NCBI GenBank assembly: GCA_021205585.1
Contig: JAJPXI010000087.1
Span: forward strand, 1-6,159
DNA: 6,159 nt
Origin: Oscillospiraceae bacterium
Lineage (GTDB): Bacteria > Bacillota > Clostridia > Oscillospirales > Oscillospiraceae
Direction of reading: 5' to 3'
Shown in pieces: positions 6,138 through 6,159 of this stretch (position 1 is its first letter; each line of letters begins with the position of its first letter). A program made the translations under genes and the position numbers. The notes beneath the pieces are model-generated. The model did not search any database and was not told the origin of the DNA. It worked only from the letters and a program-made list of their open reading frames with translations.

Positions 6138-6159
6138 TATTAAAACAAGCCATTTTTAA

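Larger units (their letters stand above)
5961..6159. other. Non-coding AT-rich hairpin array
   Basis: No plausible gene is visible on either strand of this 199-bp stretch. It has 72 G or C bases by hand count (about 36%), far below the surrounding GC-rich genes. It holds the five hairpins listed separately. Between them are two copies of GTCTnATAC in the same orientation (6011-6019 and 6106-6114), followed by TGA and GA respectively. The array may continue past the window end. It could be a dispersed palindromic repeat, a structured RNA, or a recombination or attachment substrate. Confidence 0.6.

Noticed and set aside
5961..6159. CRISPR array
   Set aside because: The palindromes differ from each other in sequence and length. 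There are no identical direct repeats with regular spacers and no cas genes.

Overview
The window looks like chromosomal DNA from a high-GC member of the Firmicutes, most likely a gut Clostridia of the Oscillospirales type (Flavonifractor/Pseudoflavonifractor-like). The grounds are GC-rich coding sequence, G-rich Shine-Dalgarno sites, a Y-family polymerase paired with a YolD-like protein (a Firmicutes arrangement) and a Firmicutes-type MurC. This placement is inferred from protein style and not from a database match.

Layout. Positions 1-251 hold no convincing gene but contain a large imperfect inverted repeat (138-228), and a hairpin that places the ribosome binding site in its loop just ahead of the first gene. 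Positions 252-2158 (+) are a two-gene translesion-repair operon: a UvrX/YqjW-like Y-family DNA polymerase whose stop overlaps the start of a YolD-like protein by four bases (ATGA). Positions 2171-3163 (-) are a CCA-adding-enzyme family gene convergent with yolD, only 12 bp away. Its usual catalytic carboxylates look replaced (DxD has become D-W-G and the Glu of EVTTFR has become Gln), and it is short for the family. Positions 3164-3279 are a divergent promoter region. Positions 3280-4656 (+) are murC, an intact UDP-N-acetylmuramate-L-alanine ligase of peptidoglycan synthesis. Positions 4657-4771 are a small gap with secondary-structure potential. Positions 4772-5896 (+) are an ion-transporter-superfamily (ArsB/SLC13-like) permease followed by a strong intrinsic terminator (5911-5960).

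The last 200 bp (5961-6159) are non-coding, about 36% GC by my count, and densely packed with five consecutive hairpins, four of them perfect with 3-nt loops (stems of 13, 17, 6 and 12 bp). A repeated GTCTnATAC motif lies between them. I consider this hairpin array and the catalytically altered CCA-family protein the two most interesting observations. The genes do not form one pathway. The polymerase and YolD form a functional pair, while the CCA-family gene, murC and the permease appear to be independent transcription units.
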